Source of the DNA: CAZGOM01 sp964542875
Lineage (GTDB): Bacteria > Planctomycetota > Phycisphaerae > Phycisphaerales > Phycisphaeraceae
Assembly: GCA_964542875.1 (NCBI GenBank)
Contig: CAZIWA010000048.1
Coordinates: forward strand, 1-38,466
Direction of reading: 5' to 3'
Length of the DNA stretch: 38,466 nt
This document shows, piece after piece, positions 23,960 through 31,063 of this stretch (its first letter is position 1; each line of letters begins with the position of its first letter). The translations under genes and the position numbers were made by a program. The notes under the pieces were generated by a model, which was given only the letters and a program-made list of their open reading frames with translations, ran no database searches and was not told the DNA's origin.

Positions 23960-26167
23960 ATGCACAGCGCGCCGCTGAAGCGATTACTGGAGATCCGTCG
24001 AGCCAACGCCAAGGCGTTTTCGTCTTTGGCCGAAGCTTTGCGCCGGGCCGCCCCCAAGGCGATCGTGGAGATCGCACGCGAAGCCCTCCCCGGTGACTGG
24101 CGTACCCGCATCGACAATCAGTGGATCACTGCCGCCCTCCTCCCCCTGGCTCCCGGCGCAATTGGCACCTGGACCGACGAAAAGCTTGAAACCCAGTTCG
24201 ACGCCGCCGCCCAGCTCACCGCGCAATGGAATGTCGATCGCAGGCTCATCGCCATCGGTATGGAATGCCTCCGTTCCTGGGTCGTCACCATCGCCCAGAC
24301 CGGCCGCATGAGCCCTGAAACCATCGATGCCGCAAACCAGACCATGCTTCTGGCCGAAGCCGTCATGGCCTATGAATTGGGTTACGGCACTTCCAACTCC
24401 ATCCACAAAGACCTTAAAACCCTCCGCGGCAATCTCACTCAGATCAACTCCATCGCCCTCGCACCCGATGGCGCGACGCTCTTCCCCATCGATCCCGACC
24501 TCTTCTCCAGGATCTGCGACCGGGTCGAAAAAGGCCTCGATGCGCGCGACTCCATCATCGCCCGGCTCCACGCCAAAGCCGAGGAGTGCATCGCCGCGGG
24601 CCAGCTCTCCGTCGCCCTCTCCGCGCTGGAGCAAGTCGAGCTTCAAAACCTCCGCCTGGCGCAAACCAAGCAGCTTCTTGAAGAGCTCGCCGAGGCCCAC
24701 GCCATCAAGTTCGTCGAAATGTCCCTTACCGCCAGCCTCGCCGAGCCCTCCCAGGCCTCCGCTGCAGGCTCTTCCAAAGCGGCCTCCACCGCCATGTCGG
24801 CCTCTTCCATTGACGAAGGCAGCAGCGTCCTCTCCCCCGATGACGAAACCACCCTCGCCGGCGGCGGGCTCTCCGAAGACGATGACACCGGCGCCTCAGA
24901 CCTCATCCGGATCGACGATCCCGAGGACGACGACGACGACCGCATTCAAGATTCCTTCCAGGACACCAGCACCGGCGATCTCACCGCCTCGGCCATCCGC
25001 ATCGCCGGTGAGTTCGACAACGCCAAGTTCCACTGGATGGTCACCACCGAGCTGGACATCCCCCGCGGCTACCCCCTGCCCTATATGCTTGATGAAAACA
25101 TCAAGTTCAACGGCCTGGAAATCCGCAGGGACGTCGCCGTGTTCAACCCCCAGGTCTTAGGCTGCCTCCCCCAACGCGGGCTCCACGAAATCTTCATCAG
25201 CCAGGGTAAAACCATCAACTGGGGCGATGCCTTCCGCGGCTGGCTCTCCAGCCACGAAAAACGCCTCGAAGGCTTCTTTGAAAAGTGCGTCAAACCCCTG
25301 GCCCAGCACGACCCCCCGGTGGGCCTTGCCGTCATCGGCAAAATGGGCTGGCACGCCACCTACGAGCTCACCAACAATACCGAATCCCCCACCGATGATC
25401 CCCTTGCCTACGACTACGACTACCTCGACGACTGGCAAGACGTCATCGCCAACATCAACAAAACCTGGGACACCGCCTTCTGCCGCCAGATGAACTTCGA
25501 AATCCCCGAAGGCACCACCGGCTTCGCCGATCTTGAAGGCGGCCAGAAACGCAAACACGCCAAGAAAAAGCTCCTGAGCTCTTCCTGGAATTATTTCTCC
25601 TGCGCACTCTTTCTCTGGACGCTGCGCACCTGCAAACGCTTCTTCCCCCAGGCGCGCTGGGCCTTCCTTGGCTATCCCCTGCCCCTCTCCCTGGCCGACC
25701 CCACAGACGTCAACGCCAAAATGGTCGTCCACCAGCGCATCAACGACAAGCTCAAATGGCTCTGGCAGGCGCAGGACGCTGTCATCCCCAACCTCCTGGC
25801 CCACCACTACACCATTCCCGACGGCAAAAAGCCGGACATGGCCCGCAAGCAGAACAACACCAGCCTCGACCGTAAAGCCGTCGAATACAACATCCGCGAG
25901 GCCATCCGCGTCCGCGATCAATACGCCCACGGCAAGCCCGTTCTCTCCGCCCACACCTACACCTATCCCGCGTCGGCAAAAAGCGTTGCGCTCAACGACA
26001 TCAACACCGAACACCAGTTCCGGCTCCCCCTGGATTGCGGCGTCGACGGAATTCTCGTCCGCGGCCATCTTGGCAGCCGAACACAAATTGATACCCTTCA
26101 GTTACAGATCAACGGTAAACTCGGAAAAGTGATCAAGGATGCAATCGCATCCCGGGATCAGATCTAA
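23960..26167 (+). CDS. Cytoplasmic protein with a GH56 hyaluronidase-like domain
   Basis: The 735-residue protein has three parts. Residues 1-260 are helical and not recognised. Residues 261-345 form a low-complexity, acidic, disordered linker (DDPEDDDDD). Residues 353-733 resemble animal GH56 hyaluronidases: VAVFNPQ, GLAVIGKMGWHATYE (aligned with VIDFERW of bee venom hyaluronidase), ARWAFLGYP, INDKLKWLWQAQDAVIPNLL, NIREAIRVRD, PVLSAHTYTY and CGVDGILVRG, all in family order. At the catalytic D-x-E position it has G460-K-M462, so the barrel may be inactive; a D524-L-E526 lies further on. No signal peptide or membrane segment. It heads a plus-strand group with a receiver/Roadblock protein. Confidence 0.7.
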   Translation: MHSAPLKRLLEIRRANAKAFSSLAEALRRAAPKAIVEIAREALPGDWRTRIDNQWITAALLPLAPGAIGTWTDEKLETQFDAAAQLTAQWNVDRRLIAIGMECLRSWVVTIAQTGRMSPETIDAANQTMLLAEAVMAYELGYGTSNSIHKDLKTLRGNLTQINSIALAPDGATLFPIDPDLFSRICDRVEKGLDARDSIIARLHAKAEECIAAGQLSVALSALEQVELQNLRLAQTKQLLEELAEAHAIKFVEMSLTASLAEPSQASAAGSSKAASTAMSASSIDEGSSVLSPDDETTLAGGGLSEDDDTGASDLIRIDDPEDDDDDRIQDSFQDTSTGDLTASAIRIAGEFDNAKFHWMVTTELDIPRGYPLPYMLDENIKFNGLEIRRDVAVFNPQVLGCLPQRGLHEIFISQGKTINWGDAFRGWLSSHEKRLEGFFEKCVKPLAQHDPPVGLAVIGKMGWHATYELTNNTESPTDDPLAYDYDYLDDWQDVIANINKTWDTAFCRQMNFEIPEGTTGFADLEGGQKRKHAKKKLLSSSWNYFSCALFLWTLRTCKRFFPQARWAFLGYPLPLSLADPTDVNAKMVVHQRINDKLKWLWQAQDAVIPNLLAHHYTIPDGKKPDMARKQNNTSLDRKAVEYNIREAIRVRDQYAHGKPVLSAHTYTYPASAKSVALNDINTEHQFRLPLDCGVDGILVRGHLGSRTQIDTLQLQINGKLGKVIKDAIASRDQI

Positions 26168-26171
26168 CCCC

Positions 26172-26212
26172 GGGCACTTCAGCCCGGCCTCCGGCCGTTA
26201 AGGCCATTTCGT
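26172..26212. repeat. Small GC-rich hairpins after the GH56-like gene
   Basis: CCGGGC-ACTTCA-GCCCGG and GGCC-GTTAA-GGCC follow the stop codon within about 40 bases. No T tract follows, so a factor-independent terminator is doubtful and the downstream gene may be co-transcribed. Confidence 0.4.
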
Positions 26213-26260
26213 CAGTGTCCGGCGTACCGCGTCAGTCCGCCTTCTAGCATCAGGTGTGCC

Positions 26261-27313
26261 ATGTCGCTCTTCCAAGTTCTGGTCGTAGACGAAGACCCTA
26301 AATTCACCTCCGGCGTCGCCAGCGTGCTCCAGCGGGCCTCCCGCGAGACCGGCCGCGCCAAAGGCCTCGTCGTGCTCCGCGCCACCGACGTGCGCAGGGC
26401 CTTTGAAGTGCTCAATCGCGACCCCGTCCGGATGGTGTTCATCTCCGGCGAGCTGAAAGGCCAGGACCCCGCCACCCTCGCCGAACAGTTCGTCCAGGGG
26501 TACAACCATCTCCCCCACTACATCTTCGGACGGCCCGAAACCGACATGCGCAAGATGCACTTTCTTCAGAAAGGCATCCAACGGTACTTCCGCCGGCCCG
26601 TCACGCGCTCCGAAGCGATGATCATGTTCGATGTCATCGCCATCTATGCCGCCGAGTGCGAAAAGAATCCCGCGCTCATCAAGTCTCCCACCGGCCCGCC
26701 GCCGGAGCTTCCCCCTTCCACCGTCCTTGCCCCCGGTTCGGGCCCGCTCCAGGCCAAGCCAGGTTCGGGGCCCCTGCAATCCAAGCCGGGCTCCGGCCCC
26801 GGCCAGACGCTTTCCGCCGCCGATCAGGCCGCCCTCTCGGGCTCCTCCATCTTCAAACCCGGCTCCGGCCCGCAGGATAATTTCGGCTCCGGCAGCCTCG
26901 TCATCCCCATCGGCCGCGGCAACGACCTCCCCGACCCCGACCACTCCGGCAACCTCATGGCCTCCGAAGCCGTCGCCGGCCTCATGGGTGAATTTGGCGA
27001 GCCCGACCTGGAAGTCCTCATCTCCATGGACTCCACCATCCTCGAGGCGCCCGAAAACCCCGCCGCCCTCGAAGAGCTCTCCGCGCTTGATGAAAAGCTC
27101 GGCCCCGCCATGGAAACCGTCGGCCAGACCATCGTCGACATCCTCGGCGTGCAGTCCCCCTCGCTCCTGCAGATCCGCACGCCCGAACGGCTCATCATCG
27201 TTCAGACCAACGCCAGCGCCCGCTCCATCGGCGTCACCCATGACCTGGCAGCCTCTCCGCGCTCGGTCATCAAGGCCCTTGAAGCCCGCTTCTCGGAGCA
27301 CACCACATCATGA
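26261..27313 (+). CDS. Degenerate receiver domain joined to a Roadblock/LC7-like domain
   Basis: Residues 1-125 (QVLVVDEDPKF ... GIQRYFRRPVTRSEA) have the pattern of a response-regulator receiver. The acidic pair near the start is kept (D10, E11), but the phospho-acceptor aspartate is replaced in MVFISGELKGQD and the usual lysine is R112 before P113, so phosphorylation is unlikely. Residues 145-205 are a linker with PGSGP at 158, 167, 176 and 200; the first three form a nine-residue tandem repeat. Residues 240-345 resemble a Roadblock/LC7 domain. No DNA-binding domain. AGGTG lies five bases before the ATG. The stop codon overlaps the next start (ATGA). Confidence 0.72.
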   Translation: MSLFQVLVVDEDPKFTSGVASVLQRASRETGRAKGLVVLRATDVRRAFEVLNRDPVRMVFISGELKGQDPATLAEQFVQGYNHLPHYIFGRPETDMRKMHFLQKGIQRYFRRPVTRSEAMIMFDVIAIYAAECEKNPALIKSPTGPPPELPPSTVLAPGSGPLQAKPGSGPLQSKPGSGPGQTLSAADQAALSGSSIFKPGSGPQDNFGSGSLVIPIGRGNDLPDPDHSGNLMASEAVAGLMGEFGEPDLEVLISMDSTILEAPENPAALEELSALDEKLGPAMETVGQTIVDILGVQSPSLLQIRTPERLIIVQTNASARSIGVTHDLAASPRSVIKALEARFSEHTTS

Positions 27314-27651
27314 GCGCTCCCCTCCAATCCGTACTCCAGCACGCCGTCCAGCTCCCGGGTGTGGCGCAGGCATTCTTTGTCCTCCCCAGCCGCACCGTGC
27401 AAAGCGCCGGCGCGCCCGGCCAGCCCTCACGGCCCGACGAAGCCTGGGTCGCCCTCGCCGACACCCTTGATATCGACGGCATCGACGCCCCCTCCCTCGA
27501 TGCCCGCGAAGTCCTCTGGACCTTCGACGTCTGGTGTGTCCTCATGTGCCGGTCCGACCAGGGCACCTTCGGCGCACTCATCGAACGAGAAGTGGCCGAA
27601 AAAACCCAGACCAAAATCCGCACCCTGCTCGACAAAGCCGGCATCCGGTAA
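27310..27651 (+). CDS. Roadblock/LC7-like small protein
   Basis: The 113-residue protein has the size and strand/helix pattern of bacterial Roadblock/LC7 proteins (MglB relatives): LQHAVQLPGVAQAFFVLPSRTVQSAG at the N-terminus, then VLWTFDVWCVLMCRSDQGTFGALIERE and a final helix. Such proteins dimerise and often regulate small GTPases such as MglA; no GTPase gene is present in the window. Its start overlaps the stop of the receiver gene by four bases, so it is probably made in proportion to it, and may form a heterodimer with that protein's C-terminal domain. Confidence 0.6.
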   Translation: MSAPLQSVLQHAVQLPGVAQAFFVLPSRTVQSAGAPGQPSRPDEAWVALADTLDIDGIDAPSLDAREVLWTFDVWCVLMCRSDQGTFGALIEREVAEKTQTKIRTLLDKAGIR

Positions 27652-27713
27652 TCGCCTCGGTGTCTTGTCTATTCGCTACAGGGCCGCATCGATTTTGACG
27701 TTTGCGCATTGGG

Positions 27714-27840
27714 CATTTTTCTGCGCCCCAGCGGGGTGATCGCACGTAGCCGGGATCAGCGAGTCTTCGAGTGCAGCCCCCGGACAACAACATTGATTGC
27801 TTCTTATTTTCCAGCACCCTCGATGGGTGCTGGAAAATCT
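27714..27840. repeat. Structured intergenic element, copy B
   Basis: It has the same order of parts as copy A at 21085-21216. The terminal hairpin is perfect (13 bp: 27807-27819 with 27825-27837, loop TCGAT), although it differs from copy A in both arms. Two base pairs differ by changes in both partners (C-G to A-T, T-A to C-G). Confidence 0.8.
27807..27837. terminator. Terminator candidate in element copy B
   Basis: TTTTCCAGCACCC pairs perfectly with GGGTGCTGGAAAA around TCGAT. It could end transcripts of the receiver/Roadblock genes, 156 bases after the last stop codon. Confidence 0.45.
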
Positions 27841-27923
27841 TCTCTGTATTAGAAACTCCAGCATCAAAGAAACTCTTGTACACGCCCACTTCCACACCTA
27901 CCAACCTGCAACACCCCAACCCT

Positions 27924-27976
27924 GAACCTCTTCGCCTTTGACACGGGACACGGAACACGGAACTCTGCCTCACCCC
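27924..27976. repeat. Degenerate repeat of the GACACGGGACAC family, copy 2
   Basis: It carries AACCTCTTC, TTTGACACGGGACACGG and AACACGGAAC in the same order as copy 1 at 16499-16549. It lies 82 bases before the start of the secreted protein gene. Confidence 0.55.
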
Positions 27977-28057
27977 TCAAAAACACATTTCTCACACTCC
28001 GTTCCAACTCCCGGGCTAAACTCCTCACACCCACTTCTCATCGCCAATGGAGCCTCC

Positions 28058-29539
28058 ATGCCCCGCCACCGCCTGCTTCGTCATCGGCTCCTGCTTGCCG
28101 TCATCCTCTGCGTCACCGCTTTCTCCTCCCTCCACGCCCAGACACCCGCCACGCAGGACAAGCTCATCGCCACCCTGCGTGATTACGCCCAGCAGCCGGT
28201 CACCCAGCCCACCGCCGCCATCAACCCCTGGAACTGGGCTCCGGAGCTCAAACGCGACGCAAAGAACTTCAGTCAGATGCAGGTGATCGACCACGAAGGC
28301 CGCCACGCCCTCTCCATCAAGCTCACCGACCAGCTTCCCTGGGGCGCCACCGAAAGCCACCGCGTCCTGCAGATCGGCCCCGACCTCCTCCCCCCCACCG
28401 CCGACGCCGTCTCCCTGCGCGTACGCGTCCTTGAAGGCTCCTTCACGCTCTCCGTCGGCGGCCCCACCATCTACTTCGGCAACAGCGACGTTCAAACCCA
28501 GCCCATCACCCTCACCGCCAAAGACGCCCCCGCCTGGCGCACCGTCACCCTCTCCCTCCACGACCAGCTCGTCCGCAACTTCCGCCGTGCCGGCTTCGCC
28601 CGGGAATCACCCGTCATCTACTACCCCCGCTGGATTCAGGAACCCCTCTTCCTCTGCATCCATCGCGGCTCCGCCGGCACCCTCCTCATCGAACGCGCCG
28701 ACCTCCTGAATCAAGGCCGCGGCCAGCCCTACCCTTCCTTCAAGCCGGAGGACATCAAAACCATCGCCTCCATTTCCGACTTCGCCAACCCTGATTCCCT
28801 TGCGCAGGTCTTCACCGCGACCCACGAGCCCGCCGACCTCAGCGGCCCGCCCAAACTTACCCGTCCCACCTGGAAGCCGCCCATCCTGGGCTATAAAGCC
28901 GACGCGCCGGGCACCCACCACGGCATTCTCACCGTTGAACATCAAGGCTCGGAAGAAGTCGTCTTCACAGGAATCAAAGTCACCCCCGCCTCAGAGGCCA
29001 ATGCCGTCGCGATCGACATGCGCGTCACCAACCCGCTCTCGCTGGAGCAAATCTCCGTCGACTGGCTTCTTTACGCCGCCCCGCCCGCCACGCCTCTGAA
29101 TCTCGATCGCCTTCGCCCGCCGGAGGCCTGGCGCGCCGACCGCGTCAACGCGTTTGACTATTACCTCACCCTTCCCTCCCTGCGAACCGAATCCTTCGCC
29201 TTCTATCACGCCCGCCGGGCCTTCCCCAACGGCAAGTGGACCCAGGTCATCATTCCCCTGCCGGACTTCGTCTGCGTTTACGCAGCGGGCACCATGACCC
29301 CCGCAATCGCCCGGCAGCAAGCCATCGATCCCGCCCAGGTCTGTCTCCTCGGCTGGCTTCCCTCCTTTCGGCAGCACCGCCAACCCACCACTTTCGAGAT
29401 CGACAAAATCCAATGGGTTCACGTCCCAGGCGCTGCCGCCTCCCTGCGCTCGTTCCCACAGATCGACCCGCAGAACGTCAAGCTCATCCCCACCGGCCCT
29501 CAACCCGGCTCCGAGCTCAAACAGATGGTCCCCAGATAA
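28058..29539 (+). CDS. Large secreted beta-rich protein of unknown function
   Basis: The 493-residue protein starts with a signal peptide (arginine-rich MPRHRLLRHR, then LLLAVILCVTAF, cleavage after LHA). Two regions look like beta-sandwich domains of the kind found in carbohydrate-binding proteins: residues 60-215 (GRHALSIKLTDQLPWGATES, LRVRVLEGSFTLSVGGPTIYFG) and residues 265-470 (AVAIDMRVTNPLSLEQISVDWLL split by loops; KWTQVIIPLPDF; TFEIDKIQWVHVPG). The latter pattern, ending in a strand with FEIDKIQW, is like CIA30/galactose-binding folds. No catalytic motif is evident. GGAG lies five bases upstream of the ATG at 28058. Confidence 0.62.
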   Translation: MPRHRLLRHRLLLAVILCVTAFSSLHAQTPATQDKLIATLRDYAQQPVTQPTAAINPWNWAPELKRDAKNFSQMQVIDHEGRHALSIKLTDQLPWGATESHRVLQIGPDLLPPTADAVSLRVRVLEGSFTLSVGGPTIYFGNSDVQTQPITLTAKDAPAWRTVTLSLHDQLVRNFRRAGFARESPVIYYPRWIQEPLFLCIHRGSAGTLLIERADLLNQGRGQPYPSFKPEDIKTIASISDFANPDSLAQVFTATHEPADLSGPPKLTRPTWKPPILGYKADAPGTHHGILTVEHQGSEEVVFTGIKVTPASEANAVAIDMRVTNPLSLEQISVDWLLYAAPPATPLNLDRLRPPEAWRADRVNAFDYYLTLPSLRTESFAFYHARRAFPNGKWTQVIIPLPDFVCVYAAGTMTPAIARQQAIDPAQVCLLGWLPSFRQHRQPTTFEIDKIQWVHVPGAAASLRSFPQIDPQNVKLIPTGPQPGSELKQMVPR

Positions 29540-29691
29540 CAAATCCACACCCTTTCCTGGCTCTGCTTTTTCCGCCTCTGCACGTCGCATCTTCGTGACT
29601 TCGTATCTGACTCTTCAGCTTCACTCTGCCTCCATCCCCGCCATTCCTTACAATCACCTTCACTCAATCACCTTCTTGGGACACCACGCCG

Positions 29692-30108
29692 ATGGACGAA
29701 TTGATTGATGCAGGAAAAGCGCACCTCCGGGTCGCACGCCCCACCGACAACCTCCAATCGCTCCTGAAGTTTTATCGCGATGGCCTGGGCTTCAAAATCA
29801 TCACCCAGTTCGCCGGCCATGATGGCTTCGCCGGAATCATCCTCGGCCACCGCGGCGCCGGTTACCACCTGGAATTCACACAGAAAAACGGCCATCAGGC
29901 GGGCCGCGCCCCCACCCAGGACAACCTGCTGGTCTTTTACATCCCCAACGAAATCTCCTACAAGGCCGCCGTGGTGAAGATGGGAAAAGCCGGCTTTAAC
30001 CCCGTCCCATCCTTCAACCCCTTCTGGGACCCCCACGGCCTCACTTTTGAAGACCCCGACGGATACCGCATCGTCCTCTTCAACGGCACCTGGTGGGCCG
30101 CCGAGTAA
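29692..30108 (+). CDS. VOC (glyoxalase/bleomycin-resistance) family protein
   Basis: The 138-residue protein has the two beta-alpha-beta-beta-beta modules of the vicinal oxygen chelate superfamily: HLRVARPTDNLQSLLKFYRDGLGFKII in the first and FNPFWDPHGLTFEDPDGYRIVLFN in the second. Possible metal ligands are H at residue 11, E63 in YHLEF and E at the end of LTFEDPDG. Members act as lyases, dioxygenases, isomerases or drug-binding proteins; the reaction cannot be told. The start codon at 29692 has no strong ribosome-binding site. The esterase gene follows after 42 bases. Confidence 0.82.
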   Translation: MDELIDAGKAHLRVARPTDNLQSLLKFYRDGLGFKIITQFAGHDGFAGIILGHRGAGYHLEFTQKNGHQAGRAPTQDNLLVFYIPNEISYKAAVVKMGKAGFNPVPSFNPFWDPHGLTFEDPDGYRIVLFNGTWWAAE

Positions 30109-30150
30109 CGATGTGGGTAAGCTTACCCGCACACCTTTTCAGGAATCCCC

Positions 30151-30912
30151 ATGGCACTCTGCAGCATCAACTTCTTCGGTAGCTCCATCGGCTTTGCCAC
30201 ATCCATGAACGTCATCCTGCCCGACACCGGCCCCGGCCCCTTCCCCGTCTTCTACCTCCTCCACGGCCTTTCCGACGACCACTCCATCTGGCTCCGCCGC
30301 ACCAGCATTGAGCGCTACGTCGCCGGCGTCCCCATCATCATTGTCATGCCCACCACGCATCGCGGCTTCTACACCAACGGCCAATCCCCCGCCACCTACC
30401 GCTACGAAGACCACATCATCAACGACGTCGTCGGCTTCGTCGACCGCACCTTCCCCACTCTCAAAACCCGTGCCGGCCGAGTCATCGGCGGCCTCTCCAT
30501 GGGCGGCTACGGCGCAGTCAAACTCGCCCTCAAACACCCAGACCTCTTCTGCTCCGCCACCTCCCACAGCGGCGCCATGTACGGCCCCCTCTTCAAACCC
30601 ATGTCCGGCAAAAAACCAGACCAGAGCATGGAACCCGAATTCGCCACCATCTTCGGCAAACGCTACCTCGGCGGACCCGATGACCCCATCGCCCTCGCCA
30701 AAAAATGCCCCAAAAACAAGCGCCCCGCCCTGCGCATCGACTGCGGCACCGAAGACTTCCTCATCGAACACAACCGCTCATTCCACGCCCAGCTCACCAA
30801 ACAAAAATTCCCCCACGAATACCACGAAGCCCCCGGCAACCACAACTGGGCCTACTGGGACACGCACATCCAGCATGCCCTGGCCTTCCACCGCGCCCAA
30901 CTCAAAATCTGA
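30151..30912 (+). CDS. Esterase D-type alpha/beta hydrolase
   Basis: This 253-residue cytoplasmic esterase belongs to the family of esterase D, tributyrin esterase EstA and antigen 85. It has YLLHGLSDDHSIWLRR (oxyanion hole), nucleophile S116 in IGGLSMGGYGAVKLALKHP, acid D202 in IDCGTEDFLIEHN and H231 in PGNHNWAYWDTHI, all in canonical order. It would hydrolyse short-chain esters or S-formylglutathione-like thioesters. No signal peptide is found. GGA lies seven bases before the ATG at 30151. It is probably transcribed with the VOC gene. Confidence 0.88.
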   Translation: MALCSINFFGSSIGFATSMNVILPDTGPGPFPVFYLLHGLSDDHSIWLRRTSIERYVAGVPIIIVMPTTHRGFYTNGQSPATYRYEDHIINDVVGFVDRTFPTLKTRAGRVIGGLSMGGYGAVKLALKHPDLFCSATSHSGAMYGPLFKPMSGKKPDQSMEPEFATIFGKRYLGGPDDPIALAKKCPKNKRPALRIDCGTEDFLIEHNRSFHAQLTKQKFPHEYHEAPGNHNWAYWDTHIQHALAFHRAQLKI

Positions 30913-30942
30913 CGCACCAACCCAGCCCCCTCCAATCCAACC

Positions 30943-30989
30943 CGGGTGGCATTGCACGGCCCGAAGCAGCGCTGTGTCTTGCACGCGCC
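30943..30989 (+). repeat. Dispersed hairpin repeat, copy 2
   Basis: CGGGTGGCATTGCACGGCCC is followed by GAAGCAGCGCTGTGTCTTGCACGCGCC. Compared with copy 1 (165-211) the stem has decayed, while the outer words are kept. It lies 30 bases after the esterase stop codon, the same distance as copy 1 from the stop at 142. Confidence 0.55.
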
Positions 30990-31063
30990 GCAACATCCCC
31001 CTCCCTCACCACCACCTCAAAAACTGTCCGCCTCAACCTCCGGAATTCGTACTTCCCACCCCC

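Larger units (their letters stand above)
27652..28057. other. Spacer of 406 bases with element copy B and a short-period repeat
   Basis: No gene is seen. It contains TGTCTTGTCTATTCGC near its left end (a similar CTTGTCTATTCGCCC occurs at 10579-10595), the structured element copy B (27714-27840) and the GACACGGGACAC repeat (27924-27976). Confidence 0.6.

Noticed and set aside
25520..25545. D524-L-E526 as the GH56 catalytic pair
   Set aside because: It has the right D-x-E spelling, but the flanking VI...W context of the catalytic strand aligns with residues 458-464 instead, and 524-526 lies after an insertion. Kept only as an alternative to test by structure.
26198..27301. Antisense frame of 367 residues over the receiver-Roadblock gene
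   Set aside because: Glycine-rich composition and no ribosome-binding site; the sense frame has a recognisable domain order and an ATGA-coupled neighbour.
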